NCBI RefSeq assembly: GCF_019145375.1
Contig: NZ_JAHSTX010000002.1
Location: 1-64,000 of the forward strand
Reading direction: 5' to 3'
Length of the DNA: 64,000 bases
DNA from: Pseudomonas triticicola
GTDB lineage: Bacteria; Pseudomonadota; Gammaproteobacteria; Pseudomonadales; Pseudomonadaceae
This document shows positions 37,341 to 46,077 of this stretch, piece after piece. Below the pieces are notes generated by a model that saw only the letters and a program-made list of their open reading frames with translations, was not told where the DNA came from and ran no database searches. The translations under genes were made by a program, and so were the position numbers. Position 1 is the stretch's first letter. Each line of letters opens with the position of its first letter.

Positions 37341-38504
37341 TCAACGTTGCAACACCAGAACCCGCGACAACAACTCATCCCGGTCGACATAGCAGCCCTG
37401 AAAATGCCGCGCCCCGGTCGCTGGATCAAAGGCATTGCGCGCATGCAGCGTGCGGCGGTTGTCAAAGCACCACATCTCGCCCGGCTTGAGCCGCTGCATC
37501 AGCCGGAATCGCGGCGCGCGGGTCATCGCAATCAAGCGCCGATAGGCGCGATACAGCAACGGCATCTGCGCCACCGACGTATCGAACGCCCCGCGCAAAA
37601 AGTTGGCCATGCGAATCTCCGCCACCCGGCCCAGCGCATCCACAGCGATGATCGGCGCCAGGCAGCGGTAATCGCTGTGCCGGTCCTTGTTGCGAAATTC
37701 CACGGGGATTTCACACAGGGCCTCAAACAGCTGTGGCTCCTCCTGACGCAAGGCGTCGGCGATCGCAAAACCATCGACGAAAATACTTTCGCCACCCTCG
37801 GCATCATTCACCAGGCAATGCAGAAATTGCAGTCCCGGTTGCAGTTCACGAGTCGGTAGATCGGTGTGCAATGGCAGGTTGAAGGCGGTGTAGGCGTTGC
37901 TGTCGGCGTCGGCTTTGGATTGCACATTGAACAGCACGCCGAAGTTGCTTTCGCGGATGAAGGAAATCCGCTGCGCGATGAGCTTCAGCGAGCCTGGCTC
38001 GGTGGGCACGCCGCGCACTTGGGTCAGGCCGATGTCGCGCACGGCGAGCAACCATTGCAGCAGCGCGGCGTTGTCGTTCATCAGCGCGGTGTAGTCGAAC
38101 ACCGGCAACTGCAGATCGCTGTGCCACAAATGGGGCTGCGGTTTGCCGGCCAGGCGTTCGGCGCGGGATTCATCGTCGTAGGCATGTGCGCGCAACCAGC
38201 CCGGGTCGAAGCGGCTGAGGTGACCGTCCTGCCAGTCGATGCGCAGGCAACCATCGGTGTCGATGCGCGTGGCCAGCGCTTGCAAATCCTCGGCGGCATC
38301 GACGCTTTCAAAGACTTGCTCGCGAGTGACGCTGTAGACACATTGATCACACGGGCAATTGTCGCGCAGCCATACGTGGTGAAACGGGCTGACACGTCCG
38401 TCAGCCCATTCGATGACAACGCGATCCGCCAGACCCTGCACGCCACCGAGCGCGCTGATCAACGGATAAGTACGAAAATCGGCAACAGCGACGGCGGTAT
38501 TCAT
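37341..38504 (-). CDS. Gamma-butyrobetaine dioxygenase homologue
   Basis: 387 residues, a 2-oxoglutarate and iron dependent TauD/TfdA-fold enzyme. The N-terminal zinc site of butyrobetaine hydroxylases is present: C50, C52 and C55 in DNCPCDQC and His95 in WQDGH. The iron ligands are His and Asp of LPLHTDLP and the His of RRTLHARN. It would hydroxylate gamma-butyrobetaine to L-carnitine. AAGGAG precedes the ATG. It is the last gene of the carnitine operon, 24 bases after cdhB, so its product feeds CdhA directly. In P. aeruginosa an acylcarnitine hydrolase gene (hocS) is at this place instead. Confidence 0.87.
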   Translation of the reverse strand: MNTAVAVADFRTYPLISALGGVQGLADRVVIEWADGRVSPFHHVWLRDNCPCDQCVYSVTREQVFESVDAAEDLQALATRIDTDGCLRIDWQDGHLSRFDPGWLRAHAYDDESRAERLAGKPQPHLWHSDLQLPVFDYTALMNDNAALLQWLLAVRDIGLTQVRGVPTEPGSLKLIAQRISFIRESNFGVLFNVQSKADADSNAYTAFNLPLHTDLPTRELQPGLQFLHCLVNDAEGGESIFVDGFAIADALRQEEPQLFEALCEIPVEFRNKDRHSDYRCLAPIIAVDALGRVAEIRMANFLRGAFDTSVAQMPLLYRAYRRLIAMTRAPRFRLMQRLKPGEMWCFDNRRTLHARNAFDPATGARHFQGCYVDRDELLSRVLVLQR

Positions 38505-38528
38505 GGCGGCTCCTTGGCAGTGGGGGAT

Positions 38529-39005
38529 TTACCGAGCGGGTGGCAGCGCGATCACGCGGCCGATGTAAGCGGGAGCGGGCAGGTCGGTCTGGTCGGCGAC
38601 GATGGCTTGCAGGCGATGTAACGTATCAGGGCTGAACGGCGCCGAGCGCGGGCCGGCGAGGTCGACGTGCAGGAGCATCTGTTCGTTGCCGGCCAACTCT
38701 TGCTCATCGCCGATTTTGTGCAGGCTGTGGTAGAGGTGCAGGCGCTTGCTGTCGTGGCCGATGATTTGCGTGCGCACTTCCACCTCGGTGTCGAGCTTCA
38801 CTTCGTGCAGATAATTGAGGTGCAGCTCAAGGGTGAACAGCGAGTGGCCGCTGGCCTCGCGGTTGCTGCTGTCCATGCCGAGGCGGTCCATCAGCGCATC
38901 GGTGGCGTAGCTGAAGATCAGCAGGTAAAAGGCGTCGCGCAGGTGGCCGTTGTAGTCGACCCAGTCGGGGATGATGGTGGTCTGGTAGGTGGTGAGGTGG
39001 GGCAT
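38529..39005 (-). CDS. cdhB: Betainyl-CoA thioesterase CdhB
   Basis: 158 residues, a hot-dog fold thioesterase. IPDWVDYNGHL carries the active-site Asp of the 4-hydroxybenzoyl-CoA thioesterase type. It hydrolyses betainyl-CoA, made by CdhC, to glycine betaine. Fourth gene of the carnitine operon; a composite repeat lies between it and cdhA. Confidence 0.88.
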   Translation of the reverse strand: MPHLTTYQTTIIPDWVDYNGHLRDAFYLLIFSYATDALMDRLGMDSSNREASGHSLFTLELHLNYLHEVKLDTEVEVRTQIIGHDSKRLHLYHSLHKIGDEQELAGNEQMLLHVDLAGPRSAPFSPDTLHRLQAIVADQTDLPAPAYIGRVIALPPAR

Positions 39006-39047
39006 GGTTTCGGTTCCCGCAGTTGATGGGTGAAGATCAAGAGCAAC

Positions 39048-39206
39048 CCCCTCACCCCAGCCCTCTCCCCCAAGGGGGCGAGGGGGAGAGGGAGCCGATT
39101 TTCGAGCCTTTCAAGTCCAGAGTTCGACGCAGTGGTCAAGTCGGCGTAGCTTGCAAAAACACCTCGGTCAGTCCCCTCTCCCTCCGGGAGAGGGTTAGGG
39201 TGAGGG
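39048..39206. repeat. Composite element within the carnitine operon
   Basis: CCCTCACCCC and GGGTGAGGG ends as at 29833, around a shorter inner segment that keeps GAGTTCGACGCAG. It separates cdhA from cdhB. Confidence 0.7.
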
Positions 39207-39228
39207 CAGCGGTGCCATGTCATACGCA

Positions 39229-40194
39229 TTACTCGCTGAAACTCATTCCATGCTTTTCCTTGGTGGTCTTCACCGCTTCAAGCACCGCCAGCAAACAATC
39301 ATCACGATAGCGCTCCAGCGCGGAAATGCTGTGCCGACCGAGCTGATCGGTGGTGCCATCGACCACATCATCAATCAGCTTGTCTGTCAGCTCCGGTGCC
39401 GGCAGATACGTCCACGGCAACTGCAACGCCGGGCCGAATTGCGACATGAAGTGGCGCATGCCGGCATCGCCGCCGGCCAGGGTGTAAGTCAGGAAAGTGC
39501 CCATGAACGACCAGCGCAGACCGGCGCCGAAGCGAATCGCATCGTCGATTTCGCCGGTCGTCGCGACACCGTCGTTGACCAGGTGCAACGCCTCGCGCCA
39601 CAGCGCTTCGAGCAGGCGATCGGCGATGAAACCCGGCACTTCCTTGCGCACATGCAACGGGCGCATGCCGAGGGATTGGTAGACTTGCATCGCCGCTTGC
39701 ACCGCCTCTGGCGCGGTATTTTTGCCGCCGACGACTTCGACCAGCGGCAACAGATAAACCGGGTTGAACGGATGCCCGACCACGCAGCGTTCAGGGTGCG
39801 TCGAACTCTCATAGAACTCGCTGGGCAAAAGGCCTGAAGTGCTGGAGCCGATCAGCGCATCGGGCTTGGCGGCGGCGCTGATCTTGCTGTGCAGATCGAG
39901 CTTCAGTTCCAGCCGTTCCGGGGCGCTTTCCTGAATGAAATCGGCGTCACGCACGCACTCCTCGATGGTTGCGACAAAGCGCAGACGATCCTGCGAAGCG
40001 CCGGGCGCCAGGCCGTTCTTCTCCAGCGCACCCCAGGCATTGGCCACACGTTGGCGCAGTGCCGCTTCGGCGCCGGGCGCCGGGTCCCAGGCCACTACAT
40101 CGAGGCCGTGGGCGAGGGCGCGGGCGACCCAGCCACTGCCGATGACACCGCTGCCGAGGGCGGCGAAGGTTTTGATTTCGGTGATAAAGCGCAT
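39229..40194 (-). CDS. cdhA: L-carnitine dehydrogenase CdhA
   Basis: 321 residues of the 3-hydroxyacyl-CoA dehydrogenase fold. The NAD-binding [15 protein letters not shown] is near the start; [10 protein letters not shown] and [19 protein letters not shown] belong to the active site. It oxidises L-carnitine to 3-dehydrocarnitine. Third gene in the operon. CAGGAAA precedes the start. Confidence 0.93.
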   Translation of the reverse strand: MRFITEIKTFAALGSGVIGSGWVARALAHGLDVVAWDPAPGAEAALRQRVANAWGALEKNGLAPGASQDRLRFVATIEECVRDADFIQESAPERLELKLDLHSKISAAAKPDALIGSSTSGLLPSEFYESSTHPERCVVGHPFNPVYLLPLVEVVGGKNTAPEAVQAAMQVYQSLGMRPLHVRKEVPGFIADRLLEALWREALHLVNDGVATTGEIDDAIRFGAGLRWSFMGTFLTYTLAGGDAGMRHFMSQFGPALQLPWTYLPAPELTDKLIDDVVDGTTDQLGRHSISALERYRDDCLLAVLEAVKTTKEKHGMSFSE

Positions 40195-40221
40195 GACGAT
40201 TTCCTGAAGAGTTCGAAGAGC

Positions 40222-40310
40222 CCTGTAGGAGCTGCCGAAGGCTGCGATCTTTTGATCTTGCTTCTAAAAATCAAAGTCAAAAGATCGCAGCCTTCGGCAG
40301 CTCCTACAGG
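40222..40310. repeat. Large perfect inverted repeat (REP class 3)
   Basis: Arms of 34 bases are exact complements, with a loop of about 20. The arm starts CCTGTAGGAGCTGCCGAAGG. A half copy is at 54757-54788. It lies between cdhA and cdhC and would form a very stable hairpin in the mRNA. Confidence 0.92.
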
Positions 40311-40326
40311 TGAAATGGGTGATGGA

Positions 40327-41214
40327 TCAGCCGCGCGGGGTCAGGCCCATTTTCTGGCGGCCTTCCGCCGGCGTGAGCACCCGGGCACCGAGGCGGCTGA
40401 GGATTTCCGTGGCGCGTTCAACCAATTGGGCATTGGTCGCCAGCACACCCTTGTCCAGCCACAGGTTGTCTTCCAGCCCGACCCGCACGTTGCCGCCCAG
40501 CAGCACCGCTTGCGCCGCCATCGGCATCTGCATGCGGCCGATGCCGAAGCCGGCCCACACCGCGTCGGCGGGCAGGTTGTCGACCATGGCTTTCATCGTG
40601 GTGGTGTCGGCCGGTGCGCCCCACGGGATGCCCAGGCACAGCTGGAAGAGCGGGTTGTCGAGCAAGCCTTCCTTGATCATCTGCTTGGCGAACCACAGAT
40701 GCCCGGTGTCGAAAATCTCCAGTTCGGCCTTCACGCCCAGCTCGGTGATGCGCTTGGCGCCGGCGCGCAGTTGCGCCGGGGTAGAGACGTAAATGGTGTC
40801 GCCGTCGCCGAAGTTCAGCGTGCCGCAATCGAGGGTGCAGATTTCCGGCAGCAGTTCTTCAACATGGGCGAGACGGGTCAGCGGACCGACCAGATCGGTG
40901 TTCGGGCCGAACTCCATCGGCTTCTCGCCAGCGCCGATTTCCAGGTCGCCGCCCATCCCGGCGGTGAGGTTGACGATGATGTCGACGTCGGCCTCGCGGA
41001 TGCGCTCCATCACTTCGCGGTACAGCGCCACGTCACGGCTGAACTTGCCGGTCTGCGGGTCGCGCACATGGCAGTGCACGACGGTGGCGCCGGCCTTGGC
41101 CGCTTCCACCGCGGCAGCGGCAATCTGTTTCGGGGTGACCGGCACGTGTGGGCTCTTGGCGGTCGTGTCGCCAGCACCGGTGAGTGCGCAGGTGATGATG
41201 ACGTCGTGGTTCAT
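40327..41214 (-). CDS. cdhC: 3-dehydrocarnitine cleavage enzyme CdhC
   Basis: 295 residues, a beta-keto acid cleavage enzyme (BKACE, DUF849). The zinc motif HCHVRDP near residue 48 and the TAGMGG loop are characteristic. With acetyl-CoA it splits 3-dehydrocarnitine into acetoacetate and betainyl-CoA. Second gene of the operon. AAGGAAA precedes the ATG. Confidence 0.93.
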   Translation of the reverse strand: MNHDVIITCALTGAGDTTAKSPHVPVTPKQIAAAAVEAAKAGATVVHCHVRDPQTGKFSRDVALYREVMERIREADVDIIVNLTAGMGGDLEIGAGEKPMEFGPNTDLVGPLTRLAHVEELLPEICTLDCGTLNFGDGDTIYVSTPAQLRAGAKRITELGVKAELEIFDTGHLWFAKQMIKEGLLDNPLFQLCLGIPWGAPADTTTMKAMVDNLPADAVWAGFGIGRMQMPMAAQAVLLGGNVRVGLEDNLWLDKGVLATNAQLVERATEILSRLGARVLTPAEGRQKMGLTPRG

Positions 41215-41246
41215 GGTGCGTTTCCTTCAGGCGTGATGGGTCTGTC

Positions 41247-41268
41247 CGCAGCCCGTGGCGGGGCTGCG
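41247..41268 (-). terminator. Hairpin between caiX and cdhC
   Basis: CGCAGCCC/GGGCTGCG with a 6-base loop and no T run. It may cause partial termination or stabilise the caiX message, so the binding protein could be made in excess. Confidence 0.45.
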
Positions 41269-41320
41269 AAGCGTGGTTCAGTTGCCTCTCCCATCTGGAA
41301 GAGGGGGTTTCAATAAAGGG

Positions 41321-42265
41321 TTATTTGCTGGTCAGCTGGAGGTTTTCAGCAGCCGGTTTGCCATCGAAAGTCGTCACACCTTCAAGCCAGCGCTGTTTGT
41401 CTTCGGGGTGATCCTTGAGCCACTGCTTCGCCGACTCGAAGGCGTCCTTGTGATCGAGCAGCGGCTGCATCATCCGGCTCTCGGCTTCGGCGGTGAAAGT
41501 CAGGTTGGTCAGCAGGCGGCCGATGTTCGGGCATTGCTCGGCGTATTTCGGCGCGGTGACCGTCCACACCGTGGCCATGCCTTCGTTCGGGCCGAGGGCG
41601 TCTTCGCTGCCGGTGAGGTAGGTCATCTGAATGTTGACGTTCATCGGGTGCGGCGCCCAGCCGAAGAACACCACGGCTTCCTTGCGGCGCACGGCGCGGT
41701 CGACGGCGGCGAGCATGCCAGCCTCGCTCGATTCGACCAGTTGGAATTTGCCCAGGCCAAACTGGTTTTTGGCGATCATCGCTTTGATCTGTGTGTTGGC
41801 GCCCGAGCCTGGCTCGATGCCGTAGATCTTGCCGCCCAGTTCCTTCTCGAACTTGGCGATGTCGGCGAAGGTTTTCAGGCCCTTGTCAGCCAGATAGGTC
41901 GGCACGGCGAGGGTGGCGCGGGCGTCTTTCAGGCTCGGTGCTTCGAGCACTTTCACCTGATTGGCCTCGACGAATGGCGTGATGGTCTGCGTCATCAGCG
42001 GGTTCCAGTAGCCGAGGAACAGGTCCAGGCGCTGATCGCGGATCCCGGCGAAGATGATCTGCTGCGAAGCGCTGGTCTGTTTGGTGCTGTAGCCGAGGCC
42101 GTCGAGCAGGACCTGGGTCATGGCACTGGTGGCGATCACGTCAGTCCAGTTGACCACGCCCATGCGGACGTTCTTGCAGGAGGCCGGTTCGGCCGCCATC
42201 ACGCCGGTGCTGAAGAAAGCGGTACCGCTGAGTGCAAGAACGCAGCTGCTGATCAGTCGTTTCAT
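41321..42265 (-). CDS. caiX: Carnitine-binding periplasmic protein CaiX
   Basis: 314 residues from the ATG at 42265, with GAGGAA ahead; the frame runs upstream through the promoter and is not coding there. Signal peptide MKRLISSCVLALSGTAFF...VMAAEP, then an OpuAC-type fold close to CbcX (shared GYAPH-type FFGWAPHPMN and GIEPGSGAN). CaiX hands carnitine to the CbcWV transporter in P. aeruginosa; no permease lies next to it here. First gene of caiX-cdhCAB and the dioxygenase. Confidence 0.92.
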   Translation of the reverse strand: MKRLISSCVLALSGTAFFSTGVMAAEPASCKNVRMGVVNWTDVIATSAMTQVLLDGLGYSTKQTSASQQIIFAGIRDQRLDLFLGYWNPLMTQTITPFVEANQVKVLEAPSLKDARATLAVPTYLADKGLKTFADIAKFEKELGGKIYGIEPGSGANTQIKAMIAKNQFGLGKFQLVESSEAGMLAAVDRAVRRKEAVVFFGWAPHPMNVNIQMTYLTGSEDALGPNEGMATVWTVTAPKYAEQCPNIGRLLTNLTFTAEAESRMMQPLLDHKDAFESAKQWLKDHPEDKQRWLEGVTTFDGKPAAENLQLTSK

Positions 42266-42356
42266 GTCGGGTTCCTCGGCAGTTCGATTATTGTGGTTCC
42301 CGGCGTCTGCGCGCCGGTGAGGCCAAGTTACGCAGCTATGCACCCGTGAAAGCGCA

Positions 42357-42392
42357 CTGCGGCGACTGGCATTTGCACTGTAGCGACCTGCA
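42357..42392. promoter_or_regulatory. Direct repeats between caiX and cdhR (candidate CdhR sites)
   Basis: CTGCGGCGACTGGCA at 42357 and CTGTAGCGACCTGCA at 42378 are 21 bp apart. The GCGAC core is the complement of the GTCGC core in the cbcX-sdaB and gbcA-gbcB regions. Placed for activation of the leftward caiX operon. CdhR is the likely binder, with GbdR a second candidate. Confidence 0.65.
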
Positions 42393-42455
42393 CGCTTGAA
42401 CGCCGCCGACAATCGGCGTATCAACAAGCCACGCGTCCGCCAACCGAGTGCGCCC

Positions 42456-43400
42456 ATGTCCCAGGATTTCTACTTTTTGCTGATGCCGGGGTTCTCCGCC
42501 ATCGGCTTTATTTCCGCGATCGAACCGTTGCGCGTGGCCAACCGCTTTCGCGGCGAGTTGTACCGCTGGCATGTGCTCAGCGCCGATGGCGGCGCGGTAT
42601 TGGCGAGCAACGGCATGTCGGTCAACGCCGATGCGGCACTGGAGCCGCTGAAGAAAGGCGCGACCTTGCTGGTGGTGGCCGGCTTCGAACCGCTGAAGCT
42701 CATCACGCCGACACTGGAGCACTGGTTGCGCAGGCTGGACAAGGACGGCGTAACCCTCGGCGCCATCGACACCGGCAGCTTCGTCCTCGCCGAAGCAGGC
42801 CTGCTCGATGGCCATCGCCTGACCCTGCACTGGGAGGCGATCGATGCGTTCAAGGAGTCTTATCCACAGCTCAGCGTGACCCAGGAACTGTTTGAGATCG
42901 ACCGCCGACGGATCACCTCGGCGGGTGGCACGGCCTCGATTGATCTGATGCTTGACCTGATCGCCCAGGCCCACGGCCCGCAACTGGCGATTCAGGTCAG
43001 CGAGCAGTTTGTGCTCGGGCGCATCCGCCCGCGCAAGGATCACCAGCGCATGGAAGTCGCCACGCGTTACGGGATCAACAACAAGAAATTGGTGCAGGTG
43101 ATCGGCGAAATGGAACAGCACAGCGAACCGCCGCTGACCACGCTGCAACTGGCCGAGTCGATCAAGGTGACCCGGCGGCAACTGGAGCGTTTGTTCCGGC
43201 TGCATCTGAACGATACGCCGAGCAACTTCTATCTGCGGTTAAGGCTTGAGAAGGCCCGGCAATTGCTGCGCCAGACAGATATGAGCGTGCTCGAAGTGAG
43301 CATTGCCTGCGGTTTTGAATCTCCGTCGTATTTCACCCGCAGTTACCGCGCGCGTTTCGCCCGCTGCCCTAGGGAAGACCGGCGTACCGCACAGGCCTGA
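42456..43400 (+). CDS. cdhR: Carnitine-responsive activator CdhR
   Basis: 314 residues from the ATG at 42456. DJ-1/PfpI-like sensing domain at about 5-180, then two AraC helix-turn-helix motifs (TTLQLAESIKVTRRQLERLF and SVLEVSIACGFESPSYFTRSYRARF). CdhR activates carnitine catabolism in response to carnitine. A paralogue of GbdR, divergent from its target operon. A TTG at 42396 extends the frame but has no support. Confidence 0.93.
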   Translation: MSQDFYFLLMPGFSAIGFISAIEPLRVANRFRGELYRWHVLSADGGAVLASNGMSVNADAALEPLKKGATLLVVAGFEPLKLITPTLEHWLRRLDKDGVTLGAIDTGSFVLAEAGLLDGHRLTLHWEAIDAFKESYPQLSVTQELFEIDRRRITSAGGTASIDLMLDLIAQAHGPQLAIQVSEQFVLGRIRPRKDHQRMEVATRYGINNKKLVQVIGEMEQHSEPPLTTLQLAESIKVTRRQLERLFRLHLNDTPSNFYLRLRLEKARQLLRQTDMSVLEVSIACGFESPSYFTRSYRARFARCPREDRRTAQA

Positions 43401-43420
43401 ATGGATGCACACAAAACCAA

Positions 43421-43508
43421 TGTGGGAGCGAGCCTGCTCGCGAAGACGGCGTGTCAGTCAATACAGGATTGACTGATTCACCGCTTTCGCGAGCAGGCTC
43501 GCTCCCAC
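43421..43508. repeat. REPIN, class 1
   Basis: Between convergent cdhR and the DUF3010 gene. Confidence 0.88.
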
Positions 43509-43537
43509 ATTTGGATCTTCATTGTCTGAAAAAAAAC

Positions 43538-43954
43538 TTACTTCTTCACCAACGCCGAACACGCCGCTTTGTACGCCTCATGCTGATATTTGTTCAGCGT
43601 CTCCGGCAGCTCGAAATTGTGCTTCTTGGCCTGCGCATTGATCGTCTGCGGCGACAACAACATCACCTCGCACCCATCAAGCAACTGAAACACGCCTTCG
43701 ATCTTGAACGTCGTCGGCCCACCGGCGAACTCGCCCTTTTTGCTGCGCTTCTTGATCGCGATCCGGTCCACCGAGTTCTCCCGCACAAACGACGCCACCT
43801 GCGCCGCAAACCGACGCACATTCGCCGCCTCGTCATCGTCGTCGAGGGCGATCTTCCTGGTGGCAAGGGGAACGTGGCTCAAAGCTGAGCCGTCGAGCGC
43901 AGCCAAGGCGATGATCGCTTCGCTGCCTTTGATTTCAATGCCGCAGATGTTCAT
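43538..43954 (-). CDS. DUF3010 family protein
   Basis: 138 residues. The sequence (MNICGIEIKGSEAIIALAALDG, then IKKRSKKGEFAGGPTTFKIEG) matches DUF3010, a small cytosolic family with an RNase H-like look (GIEIKG start as a beta-hairpin with acidic residue). Function unknown. Single gene. Confidence 0.8.
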   Translation of the reverse strand: MNICGIEIKGSEAIIALAALDGSALSHVPLATRKIALDDDDEAANVRRFAAQVASFVRENSVDRIAIKKRSKKGEFAGGPTTFKIEGVFQLLDGCEVMLLSPQTINAQAKKHNFELPETLNKYQHEAYKAACSALVKK

Positions 43955-44183
43955 GGGCGAGTGACCTTATGAGCGAATTGGATGGCGGTCATGTTGACGC
44001 AGTCGGGCGGTCAAGTCACCTCGCGTCGGTGCGGCAGCGGAGCAGACCGCTGGTCGGAAATCGTTGTCGACCTGTAATTTCTGACAGTAGACGCGCTCCC
44101 GACTGGCGCCTAGCTTGATTGTCGGGGGATTGGGACGAATGTCGCCCTTTTCCATACCTGACCTCGCTCAAGGGATTGAAGAC

Positions 44184-45149
44184 ATGAAGCTGCGCAAGAA
44201 CATTCGTTCGTTGACCCCAAGTGAAAAAGACAACTTCGTCGATGCCTGCCTCCAGCTCAAACAGGCAGGTCAATACGATGAGTATGTGCACCTGCATCAC
44301 CAAGTCATGAAGCCCACGGTTTTGCCACATGAACCAAACGATCCAAACTACCGTAATGGCGCTCATAGGGGGCCTTCGTTCCTGCCCTGGCATCGGGCAT
44401 TTTTGCTGAAGTTCGAAAATGACCTTCAGGCGATCAACCCCTCCATCACGATTCCTTACTGGAACTGGACTGAAGATGCTGCCGATCCGGTCAATTCTCC
44501 GGTATGGGCTGAGGATTTTATGGGTGGTAATGGTGTAGAGCACGAAGGCTGGCGTGTAGCAACGGGGCCGTTCGCTTATGAAAAGGGCAAGTGGCCGGTT
44601 CCCTCCTATCCGGATGATGATTTGCCAGGTCTTGGTCTGAAGCGCCAGTTCGGGCTGGTCGTGAATTCACTGCCGACACCGCAAGATCTGCAAGTGGCGT
44701 TACGCGAAAGCCTCTACGACACCCCGCCTTATGATTCCGGCCCGACTGTGCGCGGCTTCCGAAACCGTCTGGAAGGCTGGATCACCCAGCGCGGTGATCC
44801 GCAGGTAACCACTACGGGTTCGCAACTGCATAACCGCGTCCACCTCTGGGTGGGCGGCAATATGCTGTCGATGACCTCTCCAGATGATCCGGTGTTCTTT
44901 CTGCATCACTGTTTTGTCGACAAAGTCTGGGCCGACTGGCAGTCACTGATGCTCCAGAGCAACGAACATTGGGTGCCGCATTACGCGCCGCTGGTCAATG
45001 GTCCGAAAGGACATAACTACGATGATTTGCTCGAGCCGTTTGCCCAGACTGCTCGGGACGTGAGCGATATCGCTGACCTGGGGTATGAATATGAGGGGCC
45101 ACGTCTGATCCTCGATCAGGCGAAACCTCGGTCTCCTTTTCACGACTGA
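44184..45149 (+). CDS. Tyrosinase-family copper enzyme
   Basis: 321 residues from the ATG at 44184 (MKLRKNIRSLTPSEK), with AAGGGA before it; an ATG at 44139 would add 15 residues. Copper site A histidines are in HLHHQVM and HRGPSFLPWHRAFL; site B in LHNRVHLWVGG and FFLHHCFVDKVW. Family members oxidise phenols to o-quinones. No signal peptide and no partner (caddie) gene is present. It stands alone between the DUF3010 gene and a dead HTH gene, and looks acquired. Confidence 0.88.
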   Translation: MKLRKNIRSLTPSEKDNFVDACLQLKQAGQYDEYVHLHHQVMKPTVLPHEPNDPNYRNGAHRGPSFLPWHRAFLLKFENDLQAINPSITIPYWNWTEDAADPVNSPVWAEDFMGGNGVEHEGWRVATGPFAYEKGKWPVPSYPDDDLPGLGLKRQFGLVVNSLPTPQDLQVALRESLYDTPPYDSGPTVRGFRNRLEGWITQRGDPQVTTTGSQLHNRVHLWVGGNMLSMTSPDDPVFFLHHCFVDKVWADWQSLMLQSNEHWVPHYAPLVNGPKGHNYDDLLEPFAQTARDVSDIADLGYEYEGPRLILDQAKPRSPFHD

Positions 45150-45206
45150 TGCGGGCAGCGGGTGGCGGTGTGAATGCCTGGCTATTACAGCAGGCAATCA
45201 CGCCGT

Positions 45207-45425
45207 TTAGAGCTCAAGCTGCTCTGAGGTGATTCCAAAGGCCGCCGCAATTTTCTCGCGGGTGGCCTTGCGGGGTTTGGCGACTGTTTCCTGCTGGGCA
45301 AACGCCGGTTGCGATATACCCATGCGCTTCGCCACTTCTTCCTGCGTCAGGTTGAGATGTTCGCGTCAGGCGCGGATCGGTGTTGCGCCATCAACCATAT
45401 GGCTGACCACTTCATGAGGAATCAT
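45207..45425 (-). pseudogene. XRE-type HTH antitoxin gene with an internal stop
   Basis: A 73-codon frame from an ATG at 45425 (AAGGAT before it) to TAA at 45207 reads MIPHEVVSHMVDGATPIRA, then TGA at 45366-45368, then REHLNLTQEEVAKRMGISQPAF and a normal end GITSEQLEL. In relatives the position of the stop is Trp (IRAWREH), so a single TGG to TGA change explains it. The rest is intact, which suggests recent loss. No RelE/ParE-type toxin is beside it. Confidence 0.8.
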
Positions 45426-45444
45426 TGATTTATCCTTTGTATGT

Positions 45445-45846
45445 TTATTCCTGCCCGATCGACTCCAAAAACTCCGACCGCTCATCACTCATCCGCGCCA
45501 CGCAGTCATTCTGCGCAATCTTGAACGCCTTGCTGCCTTCAGTTGCCGGGAACGCTTCCACTGCGCAATCCGCATCGCGGGTTTTCAGCCACTGCTGCTG
45601 GGCGGTTTTCAGTTTGGCGGTGATGTCGGCCAGTTGCGTCGGGTTCTTGCCGTAGGCGGTCTGCATGCGTTCGTTGAGGCTGGCGTAGTTGTCTTTGAGC
45701 AGGTCTTCGGCGGTGCTGCGGCTGTAGGCGGAGCATTCCAGGGTCTGGATGTCGTTTTCCACCGCGTCGCACGGGTTGTTCTCGGATTCTTCGGCGGCGT
45801 GGGCGCCGGTCGCAATCAGTGCCAGGGCGAGGAAGATCGATTTCAT
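45445..45846 (-). CDS. LprI-type (DUF1311) secreted protein
   Basis: 133 residues from the ATG at 45846. Signal peptide MKSIFLALALIATGAHAAEE, then four cysteines (NPCDAV, LECSAYS, DADCAVE, QNDCVARM) in the spacing of the LprI/DUF1311 domain. Mycobacterial LprI inhibits lysozyme; in Pseudomonas the role is untested. Likely periplasmic. Ribosome site weak. The longer frame upstream to 46053 is not coding. Confidence 0.8.
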   Translation of the reverse strand: MKSIFLALALIATGAHAAEESENNPCDAVENDIQTLECSAYSRSTAEDLLKDNYASLNERMQTAYGKNPTQLADITAKLKTAQQQWLKTRDADCAVEAFPATEGSKAFKIAQNDCVARMSDERSEFLESIGQE

Positions 45847-46077
45847 TGGGGTCGCTCTAATCCGTTGGTAGGTGCAGGCTGCGGCAGATTCTGGCGCAAG
45901 CGCGCGGGCTTGAACAGCCAGCCGAGGAGGGCGGCCGACGACCCTTTGTCGCGGATTGACGCTTTCGGCAATTCCCCTGTCGTTTTTGCACCCGGTCGCC
46001 CCGGCACCGAGGCATATGCTGGCCCCAAAGCGCCGGCAGACGATTCGGCGCATGAATCGCCAATAAGGGGACGCCTG

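Noticed and set aside
36970..37344. Extension of the small gbdR-linked gene to 212 codons
   Set aside because: The added part runs through a REPIN and an intrinsic terminator and gives arginine/serine-rich peptide.
44139..44183. Longer tyrosinase N-terminus from the ATG at 44139
   Set aside because: Possible, but the family usually begins close to the RKN motif and AAGGGA fits the ATG at 44184 better.
45948..46005. GbdR-type repeats before the dipeptidase-like gene
   Set aside because: GTCGC/GTCGT cores at 45948, 45979 and 45995 are spaced 31 and 16 bp, not 20-21, so support is too weak.
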